Origin: Flexivirga meconopsidis
Lineage (GTDB): Bacteria; Actinomycetota; Actinomycetes; Actinomycetales; Dermatophilaceae
NCBI RefSeq assembly: GCF_026162425.1
Contig: NZ_JAOBQJ010000003.1
Span: forward strand, 558,001-622,000
DNA length: 64,000 bases
Direction of reading: 5' to 3'
The notes under the pieces are model-generated. The model was not told the origin of the DNA. It searched no databases and was given only the letters and a program-made list of their open reading frames with translations. How positions within the stretch are numbered: the stretch's first letter is position 1; each line of letters begins with the position of its first letter. Positions 17,599 through 26,588 of this stretch are shown one piece after another. The position numbers and the translations under genes were made by a program.

Positions 17599-18587
17599 CC
17601 GGCGGCGCGATTGACGCGCACGAAGCGACCGAGCTCGCGCAGTGCCCGCCCGGCCTCGGGCACCAGCGGCGCCGATGCCTGGAAGACGTGCACCTGGCCG
17701 GTCCAGATCTGCAGGTGGGTCGGCACACCCGCCGCGGCCAGCCGGTCGGCCATTTCCTCGGCGTCCGGGCGCAGGATCTCGCGCGACCCCATCTGGATCA
17801 GCACCGGAGGCAGGCCGGTGAGGTCGGCGTCGATCGGCTGCACCCGACGGCCCTGCACCTCGTGTCGTCGGTCGACGCGTTCGACCAGATGCTCCAGCGC
17901 CTCGCACGCGCGCATCGTGAAAAGGTCGCACTTGTCGCGGTGCGGGTTGGCCGCCTTGCGCCGGGTGCCGAGGTCGAGCAGCGGCGACATTCCGGCGATG
18001 GACCCGGGCAGCGGCAGCCCGTCGTCGCGCAGGGCGAGCGCGACCAGGAAGGACAGGTAGCCGCCGGCCGAGTCCCCGACGATGCTGATCTTCTCGGGCG
18101 GGTAGCCCTTGGCGAGCAGCCAGCGGTAACCGGCCAGACAGTCGCCGACCATCTCCTCGACGGTGACGTGCGGCAGCATTCGGAAGTTGACGTTGAGCGC
18201 GGGCACTCGGCATACCCGAGAGGTCGAGGCGACGAGCAGCCGGTGCGAGGCGAGGCTGCACACGATGAGAGCGCCGCCGTGCAGGTAGAGCACCGCGCCC
18301 TCCTCGGTCGCCCGGGGCGCCCGGATCCACTCGGCGTCGCATGGTCCGAGCTGCACCGACTCGACCGAGGTGCCGGCCGGCACGGTGAGGCGATCGGCCG
18401 TGCGGTCCATGATGCGGGACAGCCGGGCCAGCGGCGGAGCGTAGCTCCACAGGTTCAGCGCCGGCTTGGCAACCGCGTGCATTCCGCCGGCGAGGGCCGC
18501 GGATCGGCGGCTGGTGCGGGGAAATCGGGTGCGGGTCGGGCCGGCGGGCAGGTCGTTGCCGGCGGCCGCGTGAGCCGGCAGCGTCAT
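17595..18587 (-). CDS. Alpha/beta hydrolase (HSL-type esterase)
   Basis: 330 aa. Oxyanion motif HGG at 103-105 and nucleophile Ser173 in GDSAGGYLS mark the hormone-sensitive-lipase branch (alpha/beta hydrolase fold-3). The Asp of RPDAEEM and His of GQVHVFQ complete the triad. ATG 18587 follows AAGGA at a good distance. It probably hydrolyses short acyl esters. Divergent from the wax-ester synthase gene, which suggests a lipid-related pair. Confidence 0.88.
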   Translation of the reverse strand: MTLPAHAAAGNDLPAGPTRTRFPRTSRRSAALAGGMHAVAKPALNLWSYAPPLARLSRIMDRTADRLTVPAGTSVESVQLGPCDAEWIRAPRATEEGAVLYLHGGALIVCSLASHRLLVASTSRVCRVPALNVNFRMLPHVTVEEMVGDCLAGYRWLLAKGYPPEKISIVGDSAGGYLSFLVALALRDDGLPLPGSIAGMSPLLDLGTRRKAANPHRDKCDLFTMRACEALEHLVERVDRRHEVQGRRVQPIDADLTGLPPVLIQMGSREILRPDAEEMADRLAAAGVPTHLQIWTGQVHVFQASAPLVPEAGRALRELGRFVRVNRAAG

Positions 18588-18685
18588 GAGCGAGTCCTTT
18601 CGGAGCAACCTTTCGGGGCAAGCGCGTGAGCCTGCGCGTTGTGGTCCACTGTGGCGGGTGTCACAATCGACGCCCTAGCTTAAAT

Positions 18686-18703
18686 CTACTGCTACGTAAG
18701 TAG
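18686..18703. promoter_or_regulatory. Possible operator between esterase and WS/DGAT genes
   Basis: CTACT (18686-18690) and AGTAG (18699-18703) flank a TACGTA hexamer in an AT-rich patch of the 146-bp divergent region. The symmetry suits a TetR-type dimer, but no regulator gene is adjacent. Confidence 0.35.
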
Positions 18704-18733
18704 TGGGACCTTCGGCGGAGAGGCGGCAGAGGT

Positions 18734-20116
18734 ATGCCGGGAATGGGCCCTGTCGACTCCGGATTCTTGCTGGTGGAGTCACGAGAGCACCCGATGCACG
18801 TCGGGGGTCTGCAACTGTTCACCGTGCCCGAGGGCGAGTCGCCGTCCTGGGTGCGCGATCAGCTGACCGCGGTCGAGTCGGAGGAGATCAACCCGCGCTT
18901 CCGGCTCCGGCCGATGGAGCCGGTTGGCCTGCTCGGCAACTTCCGGTGGTCGACTGACAACGACCTCGACCTCGATTACCACGTACGCCGGTCCGCGCTG
19001 CCCAGCCCGGGACGGTTGCGGGAGCTGTTCGAACTCGCCTCGCGGTGGCAGAGCACCCTGCTGGACCGGCACCGGCCGCTGTGGGAGGCGCACGTCGTCG
19101 AGGGCCTGGAGGACGGCCGGGTCGCGGTCTTCTCCAAGATCCACCACGCGATGGTCGACGGGGTGTCCGCGCTGCACCTGATGCAGCAGGCGTGCAGTCC
19201 CGACCCGGACGCGCGTGACTGCGTGCCGCCGTTCGCGCTGCCGGACGAGCAGGTCGAGGTGGCCGCGGCCGAGCAGAGCGCAGGGCGGGGTCTCGCGCTG
19301 CCCCTCGGCCTGGTGCGTGGTGGCCTCGACGTGGTCGGCGAGCTGGCGAGCATCGCGCCCAACTCGCTCAAGGTCGCCTACCGGTCCCTGCGCGACACGG
19401 GTCTGACCACGCCGTTCGACGCTCCGCGCACCATCCTCAACGGCAAGATCGGTGGCGCACGCCGCTTCGTCGCGCAGTCGTTCGACCTCGACCGCTTCCG
19501 GCGGGTGGCCAAGGCGTGCGACGTGTCGTTCAACGACGTCGCGCTCGCGGTCTGCGCCGGTGCCCTGCGCCGTTACCTCAGCGAGCTCGACGCGCTGCCC
19601 GACCGGGCGATGACCGCCATGTGCCCGGTCAATCTGCGCGACGAGACCAGTGAGGTGGGCGGCAACGAGATCGGCGCGATGATCGCGAGTCTGGCCACCG
19701 ATGTCGAGGACCCGCTGGAGCGGTTGGAGACCATCCACGAGTCGACCACCGTCGCCAAGCAGACCATGCGCGAGCTCACCCCCCTGCAGTTGCTGCTCAT
19801 GTCGGGCTACAACGTCGCCGGGCTCGGTCTGTCGATGCTGCCGACCTACGGACTGGTCGGGCGCCCGCCGTTCAACGTGATCATCTCCAACGTGCCCGGA
19901 CCGCGAAAGCAGTTGTATTTCAACGGCGCTCACCTGGAGGGCACCTATCCGGCGTCCATCCCGGTCGATGGGCTCGCGATGAACATCACGCTCGTGACGT
20001 ATGACGATCAGGTCGACTTCGGCATCACCGCCTGCCGTCGCAGCGCGCCGTCGGTGCAACGGATGATCCACCACCTGGAGGACACCCTGGCCGAGCTGGA
20101 GGCCGTGGCCGTCTGA
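18734..20116 (+). CDS. Wax ester synthase/diacylglycerol acyltransferase (WS/DGAT)
   Basis: 460 aa, near the usual length. It transfers an acyl group from acyl-CoA to diacylglycerol or a fatty alcohol, making storage lipid at the membrane. The catalytic HHxxxDG motif is at residues 137-143 (KIHHAMVDG); PLWEAHVVEGL precedes it and the C-terminal region has NVIISNVPGPRKQLYFNGA, both conserved in the family. The neighbouring esterase could act on the same lipids. Confidence 0.94.
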   Translation: MPGMGPVDSGFLLVESREHPMHVGGLQLFTVPEGESPSWVRDQLTAVESEEINPRFRLRPMEPVGLLGNFRWSTDNDLDLDYHVRRSALPSPGRLRELFELASRWQSTLLDRHRPLWEAHVVEGLEDGRVAVFSKIHHAMVDGVSALHLMQQACSPDPDARDCVPPFALPDEQVEVAAAEQSAGRGLALPLGLVRGGLDVVGELASIAPNSLKVAYRSLRDTGLTTPFDAPRTILNGKIGGARRFVAQSFDLDRFRRVAKACDVSFNDVALAVCAGALRRYLSELDALPDRAMTAMCPVNLRDETSEVGGNEIGAMIASLATDVEDPLERLETIHESTTVAKQTMRELTPLQLLLMSGYNVAGLGLSMLPTYGLVGRPPFNVIISNVPGPRKQLYFNGAHLEGTYPASIPVDGLAMNITLVTYDDQVDFGITACRRSAPSVQRMIHHLEDTLAELEAVAV

Positions 20117-20151
20117 AACCGGTTCGACGCCCACGCGGTGATCGGCGATGC

Positions 20152-21861
20152 TTGACGACCGTGGGTCATATCGATGTCAACGGGGTGCACTACTTCCTGC
20201 CCGACGGCCGGCCGCTGCTCGGCGGTGTCGGTCTGCGGGTGGGGGAGGGCGCCAAAGTCGCGCTGGTCGGCCCGAACGGCACCGGCAAGACGACCTTGCT
20301 GAAGATCATCGCCGGCGAGCTCGAGGCCCATGAAGGCGCGATCACCCGGTCCGGCGGGCTCGCGGTCATGCCCCAGTTCATCGGCCGCGCACTGCCCGAG
20401 GGCGAGGAGTTCTCGGTGCGCGACCTCCTGCTGACCGTGGCGCCGGAGCCGATCCGCCGAGCCGCCAAGGCGGTTGACGACTCGGAGCTGGCGATCATGG
20501 AGCGCGACGACGAACCGGCGCAGCTGGCTTACGCGCAGGCGCTCGCCGACTGGGCCGAGGTCGGCGGCTACGAGTGGGAGACGCTCTGGGATGTCTGCAC
20601 GGTCGCGGCTGTCGGCATACCCTATGAACGGGCGCAATTCCGTGATGTGTCAACGCTTTCCGGCGGCGAGCAGAAGCGCATCGTGCTGGAGGCGCTGCTG
20701 CGCGGCCCGGAGGAGGTGCTGCTGCTCGACGAGCCGGACAACTCTCTCGACGTGCCGACCAAGCGTTGGCTGGAGCAGCGGCTGGTCGAGTCGCCGAAGA
20801 CCGTGCTCTTCATCAGCCACGACCGAGAGCTGTTGCAGCAGGTGGCAACTCGCATCGCGACGCTCGAACCGAGCGCGTCCGGAGCGAACGCCTGGGTGCA
20901 CGCCGGCCGATTCGACAGTTATCACCAGGCGCGGCTCGATCGGAACAGCAAACTCGAGGAGCTGCGGCGGCGGTGGGACGAGGAGCACGCCAAGCTGAAG
21001 CAACTCGTGCAGACGCTCAAGGTGAAGGCCACCTTCAACGACGGCATGGCGAGCCGCTATCGCGCTGCGCAGACTCGTCTGGCCAAGTTCGAGGACGCCG
21101 GTCCGCCGGAGGTGTTGCCCTACGAGCAGCAGGTGTCGATGCGGCTGGCCGGTGGTCGGACCGCCAAGCGCGCGGTGATCTGTGAGGGGCTGGAGCTCTC
21201 CGGGCTGATGCAGCCCTTCGATCTCGAGGTCTGGTATGGCGAGCGCGTCGCGGTGCTCGGCTCCAACGGATCGGGCAAGTCGCACTTCCTGCGGCTGCTG
21301 GCCGCTGGCGGCAGCGACCCGGACGTCGAGCACCGGCCGGTCGGTGACAACCCGCCGAAACCGGTGTCGCACAGCAGAATTGCTCGGTTGGGTTCGCGCG
21401 TGCGGCCGGGCTGGTTCGCCCAGTCGGCGCAGGCCGGCGCGTCCGGTGACCTGTCACGCCGCACCCTGCTGGAGATCTTGCACCGCGGGGACGAGCACCG
21501 GGACGGAATGCCCCGCGAGCAAGCCTCGCGCGCGCTCGACCGCTACGAGCTGGCGCGCGCCGCCGAGCAGACCTTCGGGTCACTGTCCGGCGGGCAGCAG
21601 GCGCGCTTCCAGATCCTGCTCCTGGAGCTGTCCGGTGCGACGCTGCTGCTGCTCGACGAACCCACCGACAACCTCGACCTGCACTCCGCCGAGGCGCTCG
21701 AGGCCGGACTCGACGCGTTCGACGGCACGGTGCTCGCCGTCACCCACGACCGTTGGTTCGCCAAGGGATTCGACCGCTACCTGGTTTTCGGTGCCGACGG
21801 CAAGGTGCGGGAGACGCCCGAGCCGGTCTGGGACGAGACCCGGGTCGAGCGAGTGCGCTGA
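20152..21861 (+). CDS. ABC-F family ATPase
   Basis: 569 aa, two ABC domains and no membrane part. Walker A motifs GPNGTGKT (40-47) and GSNGSGKS; signatures LSGGE and LSGGQ; Walker B followed by DEPDNSLD and DEPTDNLD. ABC-F proteins act on the ribosome in translation control or antibiotic protection; which applies here is unclear. The first DEPxNxLD has D in place of T, a minor departure from the family consensus. TTG start at 20152, 35 bases after the WS/DGAT gene. Confidence 0.9.
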   Translation: MTTVGHIDVNGVHYFLPDGRPLLGGVGLRVGEGAKVALVGPNGTGKTTLLKIIAGELEAHEGAITRSGGLAVMPQFIGRALPEGEEFSVRDLLLTVAPEPIRRAAKAVDDSELAIMERDDEPAQLAYAQALADWAEVGGYEWETLWDVCTVAAVGIPYERAQFRDVSTLSGGEQKRIVLEALLRGPEEVLLLDEPDNSLDVPTKRWLEQRLVESPKTVLFISHDRELLQQVATRIATLEPSASGANAWVHAGRFDSYHQARLDRNSKLEELRRRWDEEHAKLKQLVQTLKVKATFNDGMASRYRAAQTRLAKFEDAGPPEVLPYEQQVSMRLAGGRTAKRAVICEGLELSGLMQPFDLEVWYGERVAVLGSNGSGKSHFLRLLAAGGSDPDVEHRPVGDNPPKPVSHSRIARLGSRVRPGWFAQSAQAGASGDLSRRTLLEILHRGDEHRDGMPREQASRALDRYELARAAEQTFGSLSGGQQARFQILLLELSGATLLLLDEPTDNLDLHSAEALEAGLDAFDGTVLAVTHDRWFAKGFDRYLVFGADGKVRETPEPVWDETRVERVR

Positions 21862-21871
21862 GGGATGCCGG

Positions 21872-22399
21872 TCAGTGCGCGCCGCCGGCGGCGGCGGTGG
21901 GTGCGGCTTTGGCGAGGTTCGCGCGAGCGCGTGAGATGACGACCCCGGACGCGACGACTGCCAACACGACCGCGCTCACGCCGGTCGCGACGCCGATGTC
22001 ATCGGAGAGGCCTATGGCTCGGTCCAGCGAGTAGTCGCCGGGGCCGGTGAATGCCAGGCAGGCGGCCGTGCCGGCGTAGAGCAGTGGCAGCTCGAAGCCG
22101 CCTTTGACCGCCCAGAGCCCGTTGGTCGCGTTGACCGAACCGGCGACGATGAGAGTGCCCGCGGCGATGGCGGCGCCCAGCGGGGTGGCCAGGCCGGTGA
22201 TGAGCAGCGCGGCGGCAGTGAGTTCGGCGGCCGCGGCGAGCTTGACCATTGCGGCTCCTGGGCGCAGCCCCCATGTCTCGAAGAGTGGCGCGGTGCCTGC
22301 GACGCCCATGCCGCCGAAGGCGCCGAATGCCTTCTGCGCGCCGTGTGCGAAGAGCAACCCGCCGATCAGCAGGCGGAGCAGCAATAGTCCGGTGTTCAT
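21872..22399 (-). CDS. DoxX family membrane protein
   Basis: 175 aa, four hydrophobic segments; the start MNTGLLLLRLLIGGLLFAHG and KAFGAFGG are typical of DoxX/SURF4-like proteins. Members are linked to quinone or thiol redox processes. It is the last gene of a leftward cluster with an aromatic monooxygenase and an SDR, 32 bases after the monooxygenase. Confidence 0.85.
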   Translation of the reverse strand: MNTGLLLLRLLIGGLLFAHGAQKAFGAFGGMGVAGTAPLFETWGLRPGAAMVKLAAAAELTAAALLITGLATPLGAAIAAGTLIVAGSVNATNGLWAVKGGFELPLLYAGTAACLAFTGPGDYSLDRAIGLSDDIGVATGVSAVVLAVVASGVVISRARANLAKAAPTAAAGGAH

Positions 22400-22431
22400 C
22401 TCGATCTCCTACGGGTGAAATCTGTTGGTGT

Positions 22432-24222
22432 TCAGTGTTGTTCGCGACCAAGGACGCTGCGCAGCGCCGTTTCCAGTCGCGTGGTGGGGTCCTCGCCTAG
22501 GTCGGTCGCGCGCCATGCGACGTGCCGATCCGGACGGACGAGAAGCGCTCCGTCCTCGGCGATCTCGCACTGCGCGGCCCAGTCGCCATACGGGTCGTCG
22601 ATGACCTGGCCACGGCCGATGACCTCGGTGCGGATCGGCACCCCGAGTGCCTGCGACACCTTCTCTGCGGCGACGACCCACTCGCGCCCGCCGACGCCGG
22701 TCAGCAGGGTGAACTCGCCGCGACCGGTCAGGTCGAGGGTGGAGACCTGGCGGCCGTCGCGCACCACCCAGACGTGCGGCAGGTAGGCGCCGGGCCATGA
22801 CGTCGGGTGGTAGTAAAGCTGCGAGTCACGGGTGTAGCGCGGCATCGGCTGCCCGTCGGTCACGACCGCGGACGACGTATACCGCTGGCCGAGCTCCACA
22901 CCGTGCGCGTTGAACTGATAGTTGTTGTCCTCCAGGACTTCTCGCAGTCGGGCGCGGCGCTCCCGCCCCTCCTCGGTGTCGGCGAAGAATCGGTCGAGGG
23001 CCGCGTTTCCCTCCTCCTCGGACTGGCCGGCCTCGACCCCGAAGATGGCGGGCACCTGCGACAGGCTCACGACGCTGTCCATCGCCCGGTCGACGACCTG
23101 CCGACCAACCGGCTGTCGTTCGTCGTGGTAGCTGTCGAGCAACGCGTCGCCAGCGAGTCCGCGCGTCACCATGCTGAGCTTCCAGGCGAGGTTCCAGGAG
23201 TCCTGCACCGAGGTGTTGCTGCCGAGCCCGTTGGCCGGCGGGTGGCGATGTGCCGCGTCACCGACCAGAAACGTGCGACCTTCCCGATAGCGTTGCGCGA
23301 CAACATGATTGAGCTGCCACTCGCTGATGTTCTTGATGGTGATCGGCACGTCGGGGTCGCCGATCATCCGGTGGGCCCGCTCGGTCATCGCCTCAACGGA
23401 CTGATCGAGCTTCTCGGTGGTGGGGTCGTAGACGACGATCAGCACGAACTCGGTCCACGGCTTGACCGTCACGAAGGTGCCGGCGCCGAGCCAGAAGTCG
23501 CGGCCGGGTTGGATCGTGAAGAAGAGCGACCCCGGCCGGTGCTCGCGGTATGCCGTCAGATCGGCCTCCAGCCACACGTTCACCGCGGAGCCCAGTCCCG
23601 TTTCACCGTCGAATTCGAAGCCGAGCGAGCTGGCGACGAGGCTGCGGCCGCCGTCGGCGCCCACCGCGTACTGCGCCGTGATCTGGTAGTTCTCGCCGGT
23701 GGCCCGGTCCAGCACATCCGCCGTGACACCGGTGTCATCCTGGGTGATCGCGATCAGCTCGTGCCCGAAGCGCAGGTCGGCGCCCGACGCCTCGGCCCGG
23801 TGCCGCAGGATCGGCTCGAGCTCGTGCTGCCCGATGTTGCACATGGGGCTCGGGCTGGCCTGCTCGTAGTCGGCGTGCCGGTCGGGTCCCGAGCCCCAGG
23901 CGTGCATCCGCGCGAGTTCGCGTCCGACGACCGACGTCGCCCAGACGTTGGTGCCCATGCCTTCCCCGGGCAGTGCGTGTGCCAGCACCTCCTGCTCGAT
24001 CCCAAGGTCGCGGAAGACTTCCATCGCCCGCTGGTTGGTGATGTGCGCGCGCGGCGTGTGGGCGGTGCTGTCGTACTTATTGATCGTGATGGCACGCACG
24101 CCGTCGCGGGCCAGGAGCGCGGTCGCCGTCAGACCGGCCGGTCCGGCGCCGACGATGAGCACGTCGGTCTGCTCCGTTCGGGCTGCCGCAGTCGGTTTCG
24201 GAGTGGTCGATGTGGTGGTCAT
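22432..24222 (-). CDS. FAD-dependent aromatic monooxygenase (phenol hydroxylase-like)
   Basis: 596 aa flavoprotein of the para-hydroxybenzoate hydroxylase fold. GAGPAG at 25-30 binds the FAD adenosine; VGADGGRS is the DG motif; FLVGDAAHRHPPANGLGSNT is the GD motif that contacts ribityl phosphate. The C-terminal thioredoxin-like domain has lost obvious catalytic Cys, as usual. The pattern MCNIGQHELEPILRHRA recalls the 2,4-dichlorophenol hydroxylase (TfdB) group. It likely ortho-hydroxylates a phenol with NAD(P)H and O2; substrate unknown. Cotranscribed with the SDR upstream. Confidence 0.88.
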   Translation of the reverse strand: MTTTSTTPKPTAAARTEQTDVLIVGAGPAGLTATALLARDGVRAITINKYDSTAHTPRAHITNQRAMEVFRDLGIEQEVLAHALPGEGMGTNVWATSVVGRELARMHAWGSGPDRHADYEQASPSPMCNIGQHELEPILRHRAEASGADLRFGHELIAITQDDTGVTADVLDRATGENYQITAQYAVGADGGRSLVASSLGFEFDGETGLGSAVNVWLEADLTAYREHRPGSLFFTIQPGRDFWLGAGTFVTVKPWTEFVLIVVYDPTTEKLDQSVEAMTERAHRMIGDPDVPITIKNISEWQLNHVVAQRYREGRTFLVGDAAHRHPPANGLGSNTSVQDSWNLAWKLSMVTRGLAGDALLDSYHDERQPVGRQVVDRAMDSVVSLSQVPAIFGVEAGQSEEEGNAALDRFFADTEEGRERRARLREVLEDNNYQFNAHGVELGQRYTSSAVVTDGQPMPRYTRDSQLYYHPTSWPGAYLPHVWVVRDGRQVSTLDLTGRGEFTLLTGVGGREWVVAAEKVSQALGVPIRTEVIGRGQVIDDPYGDWAAQCEIAEDGALLVRPDRHVAWRATDLGEDPTTRLETALRSVLGREQH

Positions 24223-24236
24223 GGCGTCAAATCCCT

Positions 24237-24956
24237 TCAGACCAGGTGCATTCCGCCGTCGACCACGAGATTGGTCGCATTGATGCCGGGGTTGTCGAGC
24301 AACGCAAACACGCCGTTCACGATGTCGTCGGTGTGCGGCAGCCGCTTGCCAGGAGTGCGCTGCCGGAGCCGCTCATAGGTCTCGGCTCGCACCGGGTCGG
24401 CGTGGTCGACCGCCTGCGTGCCGACCACGACGCCGGGGGTGATGACATTGACCCGCACCGGCGCGATCTGCAGCGCGAGCGAGTTGGCCAACCCGACGAC
24501 GCCGGCATTCGCCATCGAAATCGTGGTCGAGCCAGGCATCGGCCGCCACATCGACAGCCCGCTGAACATCACCACTGACCCTTCGGGGGAGAGCTTCTTC
24601 AGCGCGTAGTGGACGCTCGCGGCATACCCCACGTTCTTCATCAGTGAGGTCTTGGCGGCGTCGTCGGGCCGGAAGTCGGCGATGTCGTTCTGATCACGGT
24701 CGAGCGCAGCCAGGATCAGGTGGTCGATGGGCTCGACCGAGTCGAAGAAGCGCTGCAGCGAGTCCCAGTCGGTCAGGTCGCAGATCCCGCTCACCGCGAG
24801 CTCGCCCATGGCGGTCGCCTCACGCTCGGCGACTTCGGCGTCGCGGCCGGCGACGGTCACCCGATCGCCGCGGGCGACGCACGCCTTGGCGATGTCGAGA
24901 CCGAGGCCCTTGGTGCCTCCCACGATCACGGTGTGTCTGCTGGGTCGATCGGCCAT
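24237..24956 (-). CDS. SDR-fold protein lacking the catalytic Tyr-Lys
   Basis: 239 aa Rossmann protein. The nucleotide motif GGTKGLG is present at 13-19, and the C-terminal VDGGMHLV is usual. However the position of the YxxxK motif reads ISMAN (residues 146-150), so Tyr is replaced by Ile and Lys by Asn. Classical reductase/dehydrogenase chemistry is therefore unlikely; it may bind a cofactor or partner, or use other chemistry. First gene of the SDR-monooxygenase-DoxX cluster; a strong palindrome lies upstream at 25022-25041. Confidence 0.85.
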   Translation of the reverse strand: MADRPSRHTVIVGGTKGLGLDIAKACVARGDRVTVAGRDAEVAEREATAMGELAVSGICDLTDWDSLQRFFDSVEPIDHLILAALDRDQNDIADFRPDDAAKTSLMKNVGYAASVHYALKKLSPEGSVVMFSGLSMWRPMPGSTTISMANAGVVGLANSLALQIAPVRVNVITPGVVVGTQAVDHADPVRAETYERLRQRTPGKRLPHTDDIVNGVFALLDNPGINATNLVVDGGMHLV

Positions 24957-25021
24957 GGCTGCCTCCTGGCGTAGCGGTGTGACTCAAGACACAAGTCTGC
25001 AACGCGATATTCGCGAAGGCA

Positions 25022-25041
25022 AGAAATATTCGAATATTTCT
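25022..25041. promoter_or_regulatory. Perfect 20-bp palindrome upstream of the monooxygenase cluster
   Basis: AGAAATATTCGAATATTTCT is a perfect palindrome, strikingly AT-rich against its surroundings. It lies 66 bases upstream of the SDR start and just beyond the 3' end of the ECF41 gene. It is most simply an operator for the leftward cluster; no dedicated regulator gene lies next to it. Confidence 0.65.
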
Positions 25042-25052
25042 GGATTGTCGAA

Positions 25053-25928
25053 CTAGCGTCGGAGCGGCACCGCACGCTCCACGCGACGAAGCTTCTCCGG
25101 ATTGCGCACCAAGTAGAGGCCAGTCACGGCGCCGTCATCGATGCGGAGGGTGGCGATCGTGTCGAGCTCGCCGGACGCGCAGAGCCGCAACCCGAGATCG
25201 CCGTTGATGCTGGTGACCTCGACACGCGCGCTTCCGTCCACCGGAGTGACTCCGGTGAGGAAGCGCAGCACCTTCTCTGCACCCCGGATCGGTTGCAGTG
25301 CCGCCTTTTTCAGCCCCCCGCCATCGGTCAGCATGACCACGTCCGGGGCCAGCACGTCCATGAGACTCTGCAGGTTGCCGCCACCCACGGCCGCGACGAA
25401 CCGGTCGATCACCTTCGCGCGTTCGGCACTGCTGACCGGGTGCCGCGGGCGCCTGCTCGCGACGTGGTCACGCGCCCGGTGGGCGATCTGACGAACTGCC
25501 GCGGGTGTCTTGTCTACCGCGTCGCCGATCTCGTCATACGGCAGCTCGAAGACCTCGCGAAGGACGAAAACCGCTCTCTCCGTGGGCGATAGCGTCTCCA
25601 GCACCAGCAGCATCGCGGTCGAGACGCTGTCGGCGAGCGCGACGTCCTCGGCCACGTCCGGCGCCGTGAGCAGTGGCTCGGGCAGCCACGGCCCGACATA
25701 CGACTCCCGGCGCCGGGACAGGGTGCGCAGCCGGTTCAGAGAGAGCCGACTCACGATGCGCACCAGGTAGGCCCGGTCGTCGCGCACCTGCGCGCGGTCG
25801 ACGCCGTCCCAGCGCAGCCACGCTTCCTGCAGCACGTCCTCGGCGTCGGCCGCCGAGCCGAGCAACTCGTAGGCGACGGTGAACAGCAGGTTGCGGTGCG
25901 CGACGAACGCGTCGGTGCTGTCGGTCAC
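25053..25928 (-). CDS. ECF41-type sigma factor with SnoaL-like C-terminal extension
   Basis: 291 aa. Sigma region 2 at about residues 5-75 (LLGSAADAEDVLQEAWLRWD) and region 4 at about 105-160 (ELPYDEIGDAVDKTPAAVRQ). The linker WLPEP and the C-terminal extension with DGGG and NPEKL match the hallmark motifs of ECF41 factors (WLPEP, DGGGK/R, NPDKL), where the extension replaces an anti-sigma factor. The GTG start at 25928 overlaps the end of the upstream carboxymuconolactone-decarboxylase-like gene by 4 bases, the usual ECF41 neighbour. Confidence 0.93.
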   Translation of the reverse strand: MTDSTDAFVAHRNLLFTVAYELLGSAADAEDVLQEAWLRWDGVDRAQVRDDRAYLVRIVSRLSLNRLRTLSRRRESYVGPWLPEPLLTAPDVAEDVALADSVSTAMLLVLETLSPTERAVFVLREVFELPYDEIGDAVDKTPAAVRQIAHRARDHVASRRPRHPVSSAERAKVIDRFVAAVGGGNLQSLMDVLAPDVVMLTDGGGLKKAALQPIRGAEKVLRFLTGVTPVDGSARVEVTSINGDLGLRLCASGELDTIATLRIDDGAVTGLYLVRNPEKLRRVERAVPLRR

Positions 25929-26515
25929 AGAGCCGACGGTACGGCGAGGGGCAACTCGCACACATCCGAATATCCCTGCGACTGTAGGCCGGCCGCAGAG
26001 TTGAAGCGGGAGCGCATGTTCTCCAGAGCGATCATCTGGGTCAGCTCGACGGTCGCCGGCGCGCCGAGCTCGTCGACCAGTGCGCCGACCAGCTCGTCGG
26101 TGACCGTGGGTGGCGTCTGCGACATCGCCTCGGCATACTCCAACACCCGCCGCTCCAGCGGGCTGAAGACGTCGGACTCGCGCCAGCGCGGCACCTGCCG
26201 CACCTTGTCCAGGTCGAGGCCGTCGTCGTGCGCCTTGAAGTAGCCGAAGTCGAGACACCAGCTGCAGCCGATCACTCCGGCGCTGGCGATCTGGGCGTAG
26301 GACTTCAGGGTCGGGTCGAGCGCGCTCCAGCGGTCGACCTTGCCCTCGAAGGACAGCACCGCCTTCAAGACCGGCTTGTTGTGGAAGTAGACATATCCGT
26401 TGTCGGGGAACTCGCCGCCGAGTCTGCGCCTCGCGAACCACCGCATCGCGGCGCCGTACGCGCCGGTGACGGGTGCCTTCGGGATGCGGAATGTGCTGGT
26501 GCTGGGCATGGCCAT
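25925..26515 (-). CDS. Carboxymuconolactone decarboxylase/AhpD-like protein (ECF41 partner)
   Basis: 196 aa, all-helical. The CxxC motif GCSWCLDFG at about residues 95-100 is the redox centre of AhpD-like peroxidases. ATG 26515 (MAMPSTSTFRIP) is chosen over an upstream GTG because conservation begins here. Genes of this family are the characteristic targets of ECF41 sigma factors. It overlaps the sigma gene and has an ECF41-type promoter upstream. Substrate unknown. Confidence 0.88.
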   Translation of the reverse strand: MAMPSTSTFRIPKAPVTGAYGAAMRWFARRRLGGEFPDNGYVYFHNKPVLKAVLSFEGKVDRWSALDPTLKSYAQIASAGVIGCSWCLDFGYFKAHDDGLDLDKVRQVPRWRESDVFSPLERRVLEYAEAMSQTPPTVTDELVGALVDELGAPATVELTQMIALENMRSRFNSAAGLQSQGYSDVCELPLAVPSAL

Positions 26516-26548
26516 CGCTTTCTTCTCGTCTGACGTGACGCCCACCAG

Positions 26549-26575
26549 ACACCGGCCACGCCGCGAGTGTGACAA
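26549..26575 (-). promoter_or_regulatory. ECF41-type promoter
   Basis: On the minus strand TGTCACA (26575-26569) is followed after 16 bases by TGTC (26552-26549). The ECF41 consensus is TGTCACA, about 16 bases, then CGTC. It lies 34 bases before the AhpD-like gene, which leads the sigma operon, so autoregulation is expected. Confidence 0.7.
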
Positions 26576-26588
26576 GCCGCTGGACGGG

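Noticed and set aside
25929-26552. N-terminal extension of the ECF41 sigma gene
   Set aside because: It is antisense-frame noise over the AhpD-like gene on the same strand; the sigma homology starts at GTG 25928.
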